The translations under genes were made by a program, and so were the position numbers. Source: a virus. From it: 33,432 nt of DNA. The first letter of the stretch is position 1. The number at the start of each line of letters is the position of its first letter. Shown here piece after piece: positions 22,691 through 30,390 of this stretch. The notes beneath the pieces were generated by a model, which was not told the origin of the DNA, ran no database searches, and saw only the letters and a list, made by a program, of their open reading frames with translations. The DNA is taken from positions 1 through 33,432 of IMG/VR virus record IMGVR_UViG_3300043437_000652; one strand, written 5' to 3'.

Positions 22691-22710
22691 GTGCAACACG
22701 TTTGCTGCAC
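22691..22710 (+). terminator. Hairpin after the tape measure gene
   Basis: GTGCA pairs with TGCAC (22691-22695, 22706-22710) and, past one mismatch, CA with TG around a CGTT loop. It begins just five bases after the tape measure stop codon. The base run before it is A7 and after it CTTT, so it may work on both strands. It separates tail genes from head genes. Confidence 0.5.
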
Positions 22711-22785
22711 CTTTCGACTTAAACCAAATACTGAAAACTCATAATTGAGTATGACAAAGAAATAACAATTCAAACAAAAAACAAA

Positions 22786-23361
22786 ATGGAAAAGAAGAAA
22801 ATTTTGAAGTGCGTTATTGACGCAGAAGGAAAACTTGGCGTGTTTGCAATTGGACTTGTTGAAAGTCCAGCGATTCAAGAAAACTGGATTGCATTAAGCG
22901 AACACAAGTTTAGTGAAGCAATTGAAGAACGTCGTATGCTATACGGTGCAGCAATGGTACCGAACAAATATATTTATCGAATTGACGAAAAGACAATGGA
23001 AGAATTTTATGTTGTCTTTGACGAAGAAACAATAATGCAATGCGCGCAAATGTTTTTGAAACAGGACATGCAACACAACCACACTTTCGAGCACCAGTTT
23101 GAAATTGAAGGTTGCACAGTTGTCGAAAGTTGGATAGTCGAAAGCGAGCAAGATAAGTCACGTCACTTCGGAATGAATGTGCCAAAAGGAACTTGGATGC
23201 TTGGTGTAAAAGTTGACGACGACAAAGTTTGGAGCGAAGTCAAGCAAGGCAACATAAAAGGCTTTTCAATTGAAGGACGTTTCAGCGAACTGCAATTAAA
23301 TGCTGCCGCTGCAAGTATTGAAGAACGTATGCTCAAAGAAATAGAATTGTTATTTCAATAA
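22786..23361 (+). CDS. Prohead protease, XkdF/Peptidase_S78_2-like
   Basis: A 191-residue protein that fits the phage serine protease group of XkdF (Peptidase_S78_2). Seen features are YGAAMVPNKYIYRID (53-67), EEFYVVFDEETI (72-83), the His of HTFEHQ (H103), VVESWIVES (112-120), GTWMLGVKVDDDKVW (135-149) and the catalytic serine segment KGFSIEG (158-164, S161). Such proteases cut the scaffold during head maturation. The start is preceded by CAAACAAAAAACAAA, the leader motif also seen for early genes. The gene has its own hairpin on either side, so it may be expressed separately. Confidence 0.85.
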   Translation: MEKKKILKCVIDAEGKLGVFAIGLVESPAIQENWIALSEHKFSEAIEERRMLYGAAMVPNKYIYRIDEKTMEEFYVVFDEETIMQCAQMFLKQDMQHNHTFEHQFEIEGCTVVESWIVESEQDKSRHFGMNVPKGTWMLGVKVDDDKVWSEVKQGNIKGFSIEGRFSELQLNAAAASIEERMLKEIELLFQ

Positions 23362-23400
23362 CGTTTCTGTGTTTTGTTCAATTTGTTTTTTGTGTTTGTG

Positions 23401-23432
23401 AAGCGCGTCTGGAAACGGACGCGTTTCCTTTT
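23401..23432 (+). terminator. Intrinsic terminator after the protease gene
   Basis: AAGCGCGTC (23401-23409) pairs with GACGCGTTT (23418-23426) through nine base pairs with one G-T, closing the 8-nt loop TGGAAACG. The stem is followed by CCTTTT. It stands in a 139-base gap between the protease and the scaffold-like gene and so likely sets their relative expression. I see no clear promoter in the rest of the gap. Confidence 0.7.
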
Positions 23433-23500
23433 ATACAAGAATTTTTTTTTATTGGTGTGGGAAAATTGTTTGCTCGCACATTCTACATAAAAGCAATTTC

Positions 23501-24118
23501 ATGGACAAGAAAAATTTCAAAGAACAACTGAAGGCAATTTTCACAAAGTTCAATACAGACCCAACCGTACACGGTGTAAAGTTCGAAGAAGAATTAAAGT
23601 TTGAAGCAGAAGCAAAACTGCAAGACGGTTCTTCAATTTACACAACTGGTTCAGCATTCGAAGCTGGCGCTGACTGTTACACAATGGATGAAGACGGCAA
23701 CCCAGTTGCGTGCATGGCTGGCACATATACAATGGAAAATGGAATGAGCATTGTCGTTGGCGACGACGGTAAAATTTCCGAAGTAATGGAAGCGAAAGAA
23801 GAAGAAGAAGAAATGTCAAAAGAAGACTTGCTTTCTGTAATTGAAAATTTGACACAACGCTTGTCTGTTTTAGAAACAGAACGCGCAGAAGCAACAACCA
23901 AACTTGCAAGCGAAGCAGAAAAAGCATTGAAGTTTTCGAAAGAAGTTACTGCATTAAAAGTTGAATTGTCAGCATTAAAGAAGCAACCAGCAACCGCTTC
24001 TGTAAAGGACAAGACAACTGAACATGCATTCGCAAAACAAAACAAGCAAGCAGAAAAGTCTTTCGGACAAATGACTTTGAAAGAAAGAATTCTTGCAAAT
24101 ATGCCAAAGAACAATTAA
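23501..24118 (+). CDS. Putative head scaffold protein
   Basis: A 205-residue protein, acidic in the middle (MEAKEEEEEMSKEDLL) and followed by a long coiled-coil helix (LSVIENLTQRLSVLETERAE and KFSKEVTALKVELSALKKQ). The N-terminal third has a beta pattern (GSSIYTTGSAFEAGADCYTM). The C-terminus ends in a basic tail. The layout and position between protease and capsid gene suit a scaffold that is removed by the protease. Family identification is by character only. Confidence 0.7.
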   Translation: MDKKNFKEQLKAIFTKFNTDPTVHGVKFEEELKFEAEAKLQDGSSIYTTGSAFEAGADCYTMDEDGNPVACMAGTYTMENGMSIVVGDDGKISEVMEAKEEEEEMSKEDLLSVIENLTQRLSVLETERAEATTKLASEAEKALKFSKEVTALKVELSALKKQPATASVKDKTTEHAFAKQNKQAEKSFGQMTLKERILANMPKNN

Positions 24119-24145
24119 CCAATAACGAATAAAAAAAAGACCAAT

Positions 24146-25042
24146 ATGGCAACAGGATTAACACTTGACACTTCTTATGCTGGTAAATATGCGGGCGAAT
24201 ACATTCGCGCTGCGTTCCTCGCAAATGAAAGTTTGCAGTACGTAACAGTAAAAGAAAACATTGACTGGCGACAAGTTGTAAAGCGTCTCACAGACGACAT
24301 TGCATTTGAAGCACCTACATGTGACTTCACTCCGCTTGGCGACATTCAAATTGAAGAACGTTGGTTGACGTTGAAGAAATTCCAAATTCAACGCAATATT
24401 TGCAAGAACGACTTCTTGAATGACTGGCCAGCTGGCGACTACCAGCGCGGTAATGTAGAAGCGGCATTGTCTGAAAACATTATTGCAAATATGCTTGAAG
24501 GTATGGCGCAATATAACGAAACAACTTTGTGGACTGGTAACGGTGCGCTTGCTACACAGTACAGTGGTTTGTTGCCGCTTATGGATGCAGACGCAACTGT
24601 AATTAAACCAGCTGCCGTTGCGATTACAACTGCAAACGTTTTTGCTCAACTGCAAGTTGTTGTTGACGCACTTCCAATTGCAGTGAAGAACGCAAACGAA
24701 AAACCAATGTTGTACATGTCGCAAGACGTGTGGGAAAAATTCATGTTTGCTTCTGCTGCTGCTGGCAATGGTTGGTACACGCTTGGTGGTCCAGAAGTTC
24801 CACGTACGTATTTGGGTATGTATCAAATTGCAGTGTGCGGTGGTCTTCCAGCAAACACAATTTTGTTCATGCGCAAGTCAAACGTATGGTTTGGAACTAA
24901 CGTATTGTCTGACTGGAACAATATTCAAGTTGTAGACATGGGGCAATTCGCAGAAGACAACGTTCGTTTCAGCGCGAAGTTCTTTGCCGCTGCACAGTTC
25001 GGAATTGGTTCTGAAATTGTTGCGTATTCAACTTGGTTCTAA
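24146..25042 (+). CDS. Major capsid protein
   Basis: A 298-residue protein beginning MATGLTLDTSYAGKYAGEYI. It has the features of major capsid proteins in this phage group: a helix with EGMAQYNETTLWTGNGALAT (about 114-133), LPLMDADATVIKPAAV, the PMLYMSQDVWEKFM segment (about 190-203), and VRFSAKFFAAAQFGIGSEI near the end. No signal peptide or transmembrane segment is present. It is preceded by the scaffold-like gene and followed by a small structural gene, as expected in a head module. The start follows an AAAAAAAAGACCAAT leader. Confidence 0.85.
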   Translation: MATGLTLDTSYAGKYAGEYIRAAFLANESLQYVTVKENIDWRQVVKRLTDDIAFEAPTCDFTPLGDIQIEERWLTLKKFQIQRNICKNDFLNDWPAGDYQRGNVEAALSENIIANMLEGMAQYNETTLWTGNGALATQYSGLLPLMDADATVIKPAAVAITTANVFAQLQVVVDALPIAVKNANEKPMLYMSQDVWEKFMFASAAAGNGWYTLGGPEVPRTYLGMYQIAVCGGLPANTILFMRKSNVWFGTNVLSDWNNIQVVDMGQFAEDNVRFSAKFFAAAQFGIGSEIVAYSTWF

Positions 25043-25062
25043 ACATTAAAAAATAAATTGAT

Positions 25063-25626
25063 ATGGCTGAATGCTTATTGACCACGGGCTTCTTGCTCGA
25101 ATGTAACGAGGGTGTTGGTGGAGTGAAGGAAATTTTCATTGGCAATTGGGAACAGTTTCAAAGTGGAATTGTCTTCACAACCGACCCTGTTACAAACTTG
25201 ACAATAATTACTGGACTGCCAACTGCTGAATTGTTTCGCTATCAACCAAACCGCAACACTGGTGCAGTGACCGTAACGCCAACACCAAACTTGGAAAACG
25301 GAACTTTGTACTATGTGCAAGCAGTTGAAATGACACTTGGAAAACTTGCAGTTGACAAGAAACAAGAACTTGAATTATTGTCAAAAGCAAAGGTTGCAGT
25401 TTTCGTTCGTTTGTACGATGACCAAATAATGATGGTTGGAAGAACCGACGGTGCGTTCTTGACCGCTGGAACATACCAGTCGGGAAAAGCAAAAGGTGAC
25501 TTGAATGGTTACACGCTTACATTGACTGCGGAAGAACCAAACCAACCAGACTTCTTGGAAGATTACGGAACGTATCCGTTCGACAACTTCACACCAGACA
25601 TTACTGTTGAACCTTCATACGTTTAA
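25063..25626 (+). CDS. Structural protein, possibly major tail or head decoration protein
   Basis: A 187-residue protein with repeated beta-strand character (VKEIFIGNWEQFQSGIVF and LYYVQAVEMTLGKLAVDKK, and later YTLTLTAEEPNQPDF). Such a fold suits either the major tail tube or a capsid decoration protein. It sits just after the capsid gene and before the strongest terminator of the genome, which points to an abundant product. The sequence does not allow a choice between tail tube and decoration. Confidence 0.55.
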   Translation: MAECLLTTGFLLECNEGVGGVKEIFIGNWEQFQSGIVFTTDPVTNLTIITGLPTAELFRYQPNRNTGAVTVTPTPNLENGTLYYVQAVEMTLGKLAVDKKQELELLSKAKVAVFVRLYDDQIMMVGRTDGAFLTAGTYQSGKAKGDLNGYTLTLTAEEPNQPDFLEDYGTYPFDNFTPDITVEPSYV

Positions 25627-25650
25627 CAAAAACACCTAACTATAAAAATG

Positions 25651-25679
25651 GGCGGGCATTGCGCTCGCCTTTTTTTTTT
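25651..25679 (+). terminator. Strong intrinsic terminator after capsid and structural genes
   Basis: GGCGGGC (25651-25657) pairs with GCTCGCC (25663-25669) over seven base pairs (one G-T), with the 5-nt loop ATTGC, followed by a run of nine or ten T. This is the best intrinsic terminator in the window. It lies six bases before the start of the 128-aa gene, so part of the transcripts must read through to reach the portal genes. Confidence 0.9.
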
Positions 25680-25685
25680 ACAATT

Positions 25686-26072
25686 ATGTTGTACCTACAA
25701 ACAAATACTGCAAACCAATTTGTGCGCTTGACGCTGGATGAAGCGCGTCAATTTTTGCCAACGTTTACAAATTATCTTGTTGTAATTACACATGAAGAAA
25801 ATAGTTCTGTCGGTGATGAAATTCGTCAAGTTGCTGTTGTCATTGCTGAAACGCAACGCATAACAACTTTGCAAATTAGCACAGTTGGTTTAACTTTGAA
25901 CGGACGTTATAGGTACGTTGTGTACGGTCAAAACAGTTCAATGAATATTGATATAGACAACGCAGTTGTCGTTGGTATATGCGAGCAAGGTTTGGTTGAA
26001 TTGAAAGATAACACAATTTATTTCGACGTTCCAAATGTTACAATACAAGACGACATAATTTACAATGGATAA
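25686..26072 (+). CDS. Structural protein of unknown function (128 aa)
   Basis: I start at 25686 (MLYLQTNTANQFVRLTLDEA) because an earlier in-frame ATG falls inside the terminator stem. The 128-residue product is beta-rich (NYLVVITHEENSSVGDEI, then QVAVVIAETQRITTLQISTV and RYRYVVYGQNSSMNID). It overlaps the portal gene by 8 bases. Similar small beta proteins occur in head-tail modules of Bacteroidetes phages; the role is unknown. Confidence 0.6.
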   Translation: MLYLQTNTANQFVRLTLDEARQFLPTFTNYLVVITHEENSSVGDEIRQVAVVIAETQRITTLQISTVGLTLNGRYRYVVYGQNSSMNIDIDNAVVVGICEQGLVELKDNTIYFDVPNVTIQDDIIYNG

Positions 26073-28455
26073 GACACCAAATGTTTTGAACTTGCAGTTC
26101 GCGGATTACACACCAGTAAGTGCGAATGAAAAACTTGACCGCGCTGGTTGGGTAAACTTTGGCGTGAACAATTTGTTTCCGCAATACTTACGCGAACTTG
26201 CAGAAACGTCACCAGTTCACGGCTCACTTTGCATTTCTATTGCAGACATGATTGCTGGCAAAGGTGTTGATGCTGGCGCAAACCAAGCACGCGTTGACTC
26301 GCTTGACGTGTCGCATTCTTTCTACGGTTGCGCGCATGACTGGAAACAATTTGGTGGTTATTATTTGGAAGTAATTTATTCAACAGACAGAACTACAATT
26401 GCGAAAATAAACCACTTGCCATTTGAAGAATGTCGCATTGCAGTTGAAGCAGAAACAGAAGACGTTCTTGGAATTTACCACAGCGCAGACTGGTCTGCAA
26501 TAAAAAAGAAAAGAAATAAGCCAGTATTCATTCCGCAGTTTAATTCATTAAAGTCTGTTGAACAACCGCGTCAAATTTATTGGTGCTTTAATTACACCAG
26601 CGGTCAAGTTTATCCACGTCCTGACTATTGGAGCGCGGTGAATTACATTGAACTGTCAAAGCAAATTGGAATTTACCACGTCAATAACATTATGAATGGT
26701 CTGTTTCCTTCGTTCATTGTTTCGTTCTTTCAAGGCTCACAAGAACCAGATGCACAAAGAAAAATTGCAAACGATTGGGAAAACAAATTGTCTGGCGCGC
26801 GCAACGCTGGCAAGTTCATTATGACATTTAATGAACCAGAACACACGAAGCCAGAAATAACTGCGTTCCCAATTTCAGACGCAGACAAGCAATATGAATT
26901 TCTTTCTGAAACAAGCAGAAAAGAAATAATGATTGCGCATAGAATTACAACACCTTTGTTGTTTGGTATTCGTGACACGACTGGTTTCGGAAGTAATAAA
27001 GACGAAATGGTTGCTGGTCTGAAAATTTTCTTGAACCAAGTAATTGAGCCAGCACAAAGAAAACTGACAGACGGCTTCGAAGAAATTCTTTCTTTTGAAA
27101 TACCAAACATTGAATTGACTGTTGTACAAAATACACCAATTTCAATTGAAGAAGCCAACACAGAAATTGCACCAGCAACAAGTCAAGCAACAACTGCAAC
27201 AGATAGTGCTGCACCAGTAGAAGAAACCAACGTTGCGGCAACGGCATTAAATGGCGCACAGATAACTTCGCTTGTAGAAATACTTATTCAAACTGCAACT
27301 GGTATCATTCCGAAAGATAGTGCAAGGGGCGTTGTGGCTGCGGCATTCCCAACACTTACACCGCAACAGATAGACGCAATTTTCAATTCCATTATTGTTG
27401 GTTCTGTCAACCCAACAGAAGTTGCAATGGACGCTTTGAAGTTGACAATGTCAGAACTTCAAAAAAAAAAAGTAGTTGCGAATGTTGCTGAACTTGCAGA
27501 AGAAAGTTTTGAGCCAACAGATGAAATGGCTGGCGAAGCGGAACTTGGTTTGAAGTGGCGCAAAGAATTTGGTCGCGGTGGAACAATGGTTGGTGTTGCG
27601 CGTGCACGTGACATTTCAAACAAAAAGAATTTGTCGCTTGACACAGTAAAGCGAATGCACAGTTATTTTTCAAGGCATGAAGTAGACAAAAAAGCAAGCG
27701 GTTGGAAACAAGGTGAAGAAGGTTTTCCAACTGCTGGTCGTGTTGCGTGGCAGTTATGGGGCGGTGACGCTGGTCAAGCATGGGCAGCACGCATTGTTGC
27801 ACGCGTGAAGAAAGAAGAAATGAAAGACAACGACGTTGCTGAATTCTTAATTGAATGCGGTGATGTTATTCCAGAAAATTACATTTTGGTTGACGCATTC
27901 GAAGTTGACTATGACATGGATGACCAACACGAAGCAGAAGTTGAAAGCATTGTTTTGCATGAATTCGCAACGCGCATTGTACCAGCGACAAGTCCAAACC
28001 AAATAAGCGAACAGGACAAGCGCATTGACGACAAACTTTTTTTGACGCGTTACCGTTATCGTGGTGCGAAAGAAGCGCAACGTGCGTTCTGTAAAAAAAT
28101 GATTGCAGCAGACATGTTGTATCGCAAAGAAGACATTGTTGCCGCAGAAAATAAAGTTGTCAATTCTGGATGGGGGCCATTTGGTGAAGACACATATAGT
28201 ATTTGGAAATACAAAGGCGGCGGCAACTGTTATCATTTCTGGCAAAAGGAAGTGTACATGTCAACACTAAAAACAAAAGTCAGTTTGACCAGCAAACAGA
28301 CAAGACAAGTTGCAGTAAAGACAGCAGAAAAATATGGATACAAAGTGCGCAACGAAGAAGAAGTTGCGAAGTTGCCAATTGACATGAATTGGAATGGTTT
28401 TCTTGCAAGCAACCCAACGTGGGGAAGAAATGGAACTGCACGTAAAAAAAAATAA
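26065..28455 (+). CDS. Portal protein with C-terminal extension
   Basis: A 796-residue protein. Residues 1 to about 355 fit a phage portal (GWVNFGVNNLFPQYLRELAE, then SPVHGSLCISIADMIAGKG, a DWKQFGGYYLEVIYS region and TPLLFGIRDTTGFGSNKDEM). An Ala/Thr-rich linker (about 365-395) leads to a helical region, then a 70-residue module VGVARARDISNKKNLSLDTV, later HEVDKKASGWKQGEEGFP and RVAWQLWGGDAGQAW (about 510-580), and a last module from about 650 with FLTRYRYRGAKEAQRAFC, then GGGNCYHFWQKEVYM. The extra modules are found fused to head genes in several Bacteroidetes phages. The role may be in head maturation; that is inference. An A11 run at 27461-27471 (codons 466-469) is notable, see findings. 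Confidence 0.75.
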   Translation: MDKTPNVLNLQFADYTPVSANEKLDRAGWVNFGVNNLFPQYLRELAETSPVHGSLCISIADMIAGKGVDAGANQARVDSLDVSHSFYGCAHDWKQFGGYYLEVIYSTDRTTIAKINHLPFEECRIAVEAETEDVLGIYHSADWSAIKKKRNKPVFIPQFNSLKSVEQPRQIYWCFNYTSGQVYPRPDYWSAVNYIELSKQIGIYHVNNIMNGLFPSFIVSFFQGSQEPDAQRKIANDWENKLSGARNAGKFIMTFNEPEHTKPEITAFPISDADKQYEFLSETSRKEIMIAHRITTPLLFGIRDTTGFGSNKDEMVAGLKIFLNQVIEPAQRKLTDGFEEILSFEIPNIELTVVQNTPISIEEANTEIAPATSQATTATDSAAPVEETNVAATALNGAQITSLVEILIQTATGIIPKDSARGVVAAAFPTLTPQQIDAIFNSIIVGSVNPTEVAMDALKLTMSELQKKKVVANVAELAEESFEPTDEMAGEAELGLKWRKEFGRGGTMVGVARARDISNKKNLSLDTVKRMHSYFSRHEVDKKASGWKQGEEGFPTAGRVAWQLWGGDAGQAWAARIVARVKKEEMKDNDVAEFLIECGDVIPENYILVDAFEVDYDMDDQHEAEVESIVLHEFATRIVPATSPNQISEQDKRIDDKLFLTRYRYRGAKEAQRAFCKKMIAADMLYRKEDIVAAENKVVNSGWGPFGEDTYSIWKYKGGGNCYHFWQKEVYMSTLKTKVSLTSKQTRQVAVKTAEKYGYKVRNEEEVAKLPIDMNWNGFLASNPTWGRNGTARKKK

Positions 28456-28461
28456 AACAAT

Positions 28462-29028
28462 ATGGCTGAAATTCTTTTTATCAATGACGCATACATAAAA
28501 AAGTACACGCAAGTCAATGGAGCAGTTGATAGCAACTTGTTGTACCCTTCTGTGTACTTGGCACAAGACAAATATTTGCAACCGTATCTTGGAACAAACT
28601 TATTTGAAAAATTGAAGGACGACGTTGCCAACAACACGTTGTCTGGAAATTATTCGATACTCGTTAACGACTACGTGCAACGCGTTGTACTTTGGTGGAC
28701 AATGGTGGAAGTCATGCCGTTCTTGACATACAAACTTGACAACGGTACGCTGGTGCAGAGAACAAGCGAAGACGCTCAACCAGTTTCGGACCGAGTGTTT
28801 AAAGACATGCTGGAACGCGCAGCAAACAACGCGAATTACTACACAGGTTTGATGTATGACTTTCTTTGCGCGAACAGTTCTTTGTTTCCAGAATACAACA
28901 ACAATGTGTTTCCGCAGCGTGCGCCACTTATGCTACGAAAAGGAAGCAACGCTTTCATTTTTTCGCAAGGCAATACCACAACCAGTCGCACATTCTACGG
29001 TGACCGCAGAATAAGTCAAATACCATGA
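28462..29028 (+). CDS. Head-tail connector-like protein (DUF6712-like)
   Basis: A 188-residue protein starting MAEILFINDAYIKKYTQVNG. The helical layout (YLAQDKYLQPYLGTNLFEKL, then YVQRVVLWWTMVEVMPFLTY) and the C-terminal QRAPLMLRKGSNAFIFSQG match a connector-type protein, DUF6712 in my recall. It follows the portal at a gap of six bases and overlaps the next small gene, consistent with a role in closing the head-to-tail joint. Confidence 0.7.
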   Translation: MAEILFINDAYIKKYTQVNGAVDSNLLYPSVYLAQDKYLQPYLGTNLFEKLKDDVANNTLSGNYSILVNDYVQRVVLWWTMVEVMPFLTYKLDNGTLVQRTSEDAQPVSDRVFKDMLERAANNANYYTGLMYDFLCANSSLFPEYNNNVFPQRAPLMLRKGSNAFIFSQGNTTTSRTFYGDRRISQIP

Positions 29029-29141
29029 AGAAACAAACACAAGAAAAGCGCGAATTGTATTTGGTGAAGTTGAAGAAATACGAAAACGAACTACTGAAAA
29101 AACTATTTACTAAAAAAGAAAATGGAAAACGTTTGGAATGA
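29025..29141 (+). CDS. Very small basic helical protein (38 aa)
   Basis: A 38-codon frame (MKKQTQEKRELYLVKLKKYE at the start) that is coupled by ATGA to the connector gene and overlaps the holin-like gene by 20 bases. The sequence is a single charged helix. It may be a short accessory head protein or a lysis regulator. Evidence is from spacing and composition only. Confidence 0.5.
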   Translation: MKKQTQEKRELYLVKLKKYENELLKKLFTKKENGKRLE

Positions 29142-29466
29142 CTTCGTGCTGCTATTCGGAAAATTCAGCACATACATTTTTGGAATTGCAATTGGTTTGC
29201 TTGGAAAAATTTCTTTCGAACTATATATGAAACGCACAATGAACTTCTTTCAATGGACTGCAATTATCGGCATGTCTGTTTTCACTGGTTATGTTACCAG
29301 CGTTTATTGCAACTCGCAAGGTTTAGTTACACAGGCGCAATTTATTGTGCCGCTTGCGACGCTTATGGGCGAAAAGTTTTTTATATACTTAATTGAGAAC
29401 CACAAACAAATATTGGACATGTTGTTTGGCTGGTTAAAACAGAACAAAACAAACAAAAAAAAATAA
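29122..29466 (+). CDS. Putative holin
   Basis: A 114-residue membrane protein with two or three hydrophobic segments (IFGIAIGLLGKISFEL near 19-34, FQWTAIIGMSVFTGYVT near 43-59, and FIVPLATLMGEKFFIYL near 74-90) and a basic tail KQNKTNKKK. Two frames before the endolysin is a usual place for a holin, which makes holes in the inner membrane at a timed moment. No family motif is required for holins, so the call rests on topology and position. Confidence 0.7.
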   Translation: MENVWNDFVLLFGKFSTYIFGIAIGLLGKISFELYMKRTMNFFQWTAIIGMSVFTGYVTSVYCNSQGLVTQAQFIVPLATLMGEKFFIYLIENHKQILDMLFGWLKQNKTNKKK

Positions 29467-29469
29467 ACG

Positions 29470-29595
29470 ATGGAAGAATTATTGCCAACAACAACGAGCG
29501 ACGGAGTGCGCGAACTTGTAATTATTTTAATTGGTTTAATTGTACGCATGATTGAAAAGCGTAAACTAAAAAAAGAAGCAGATGCCAAGTCGTAA
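29470..29595 (+). CDS. Small single-pass membrane protein, lysis-associated (41 aa)
   Basis: A 41-codon frame with a short polar start (MEELLPTTTSDG), one hydrophobic segment (LVIILIGLIVRMI) and a basic tail. It lies between the holin-like and endolysin genes, overlapping the latter by 14 bases. It could be a second holin component, an antiholin or a small spanin-like partner; there is no lipobox to support a spanin. Confidence 0.55.
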   Translation: MEELLPTTTSDGVRELVIILIGLIVRMIEKRKLKKEADAKS

Positions 29596-29983
29596 CATAA
29601 AAGATTGCGTTCCGCAACTACAAGAAGCGTGGACGAAAGCAAGCGCAGCGTTTATTGCGAAGCATCCAACTCTTCCCAAGCCGTTCTTGACTTGCACACA
29701 CAGAACCGAAGAAGAACAAGCGGCATTGTATGCGCAAGGCAGAACAACAAAAGGAAAAGTTGTTACTCAATTGAAGTCTGGAAGCAAGCACAATTTTTTT
29801 CCAGCACAAGCATTCGACATTGCGTTTGTTCGCAAGGACCGTGCGCTTGACTGGTCGCCACAATACTTTAAAATGTTTGCTGACATTCTAAAAGAAGTTG
29901 CACCAGAAGTAAAATGGGGCGGTGACTGGAAGAAGTTCAAAGACTTTCCACACTTCGAAATAAAAATTGAAGTCGAAATTTAA
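29582..29983 (+). CDS. Endolysin, M15 D-Ala-D-Ala carboxypeptidase/L-Ala-D-Glu type
   Basis: A 133-residue peptidase of the VanY-like M15 family, expected to cut the peptide part of peptidoglycan for lysis. Zinc-ligand motifs are SKHNFFPAQAFD (H70 and D79) and DFPHFEI (H124), with the GGDW segment (D115 region) before the last ligand. The opening CTHRTEEEQAALYAQGR region fits the family's N-terminal helix. The size is typical of a single-domain enzyme with no signal sequence, so it would need the nearby holin for access. The stop codon lies inside the convergent hairpin. Confidence 0.9.
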   Translation: MPSRNIKDCVPQLQEAWTKASAAFIAKHPTLPKPFLTCTHRTEEEQAALYAQGRTTKGKVVTQLKSGSKHNFFPAQAFDIAFVRKDRALDWSPQYFKMFADILKEVAPEVKWGGDWKKFKDFPHFEIKIEVEI

Positions 29984-30001
29984 ATTGACTTTGCAATTTC
30001 G
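29974..30001. terminator. Convergent hairpin holding both stop codons
   Basis: CGAAATT (29974-29980) and AATTTCG (29995-30001) form a 7-bp stem around a 14-nt loop. The rightward endolysin stop and the leftward stop of the next gene both fall at the stem-loop edge (29980-29983). This may end both opposed transcripts. It is AT-rich and has a large loop, so it would be weak. Confidence 0.4.
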
Positions 30002-30390
30002 TAAGGCGCAAGCGTGTCAAGTGAAACGAACACTTGCAGTTCGAAGCCACCGTTGTTTTTGAAGTGCATAAACTTGCCATGCTCAAGCATTGTTGTGCGT
30101 GGTATGCGCCAGCGTGCGTGTTCATCTTCAATTACAACAGTGTCAAATAACTTTGCGTTGTCTAAAATGTAATGGTTGAAACCGTATTGACGCGTGCGAT
30201 GCATAAAGTGTTTCGTACGGTCACGTTTCACATGAAATTCGCGTTCTGGAATTAGTATTACGCCAATTTTTCTTTGAAAATTTTCTTCTTTCAAATGCAA
30301 ATGAATTGTCGCGAACGTACCGTGATGCGTAGAAATAATTTTGTTGCCTTCTGCGTCAACTATTTTCAGCACATTTGTAGGCGCGCTCAT
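29980..30390 (-). CDS. Leftward-most early protein of unknown function (136 aa)
   Basis: The frame is open to 30483, but the likely start is ATG 30390 (MSAPTNVLKIVDAEG), with a second candidate at 30423 (MNKAKK). The earlier part overlaps a membrane-protein gene and is low-complexity. From 30390 the product is 136 residues, beta-rich, with basic segments (FHVKRDRTKHFMHRTRQYG). It has histidines but no recognised catalytic motif. It is the last gene of the leftward transcription unit. Confidence 0.6.
   Translation of the reverse strand: MSAPTNVLKIVDAEGNKIISTHHGTFATIHLHLKEENFQRKIGVILIPEREFHVKRDRTKHFMHRTRQYGFNHYILDNAKLFDTVVIEDEHARWRIPRTTMLEHGKFMHFKNNGGFELQVFVSLDTLAPYEIAKSI

Noticed and set aside
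24158-24826. Minus-strand frame (222 codons) opposite the capsid gene
   Set aside because: Its product is an unstructured, Cys/Phe/Asn-rich shadow of the capsid protein. Its direction is against the late transcript.
25659-25685. Start of the 128-aa gene at 25659
   Set aside because: That ATG falls in the stem and T run of a strong terminator; ATG 25686 is free of both.
26605-26620. Single near-match to a DnaA box (TTATCCACG)
   Set aside because: One site inside the portal gene, with no cluster and no AT-rich unwinding element, gives no support for an origin.
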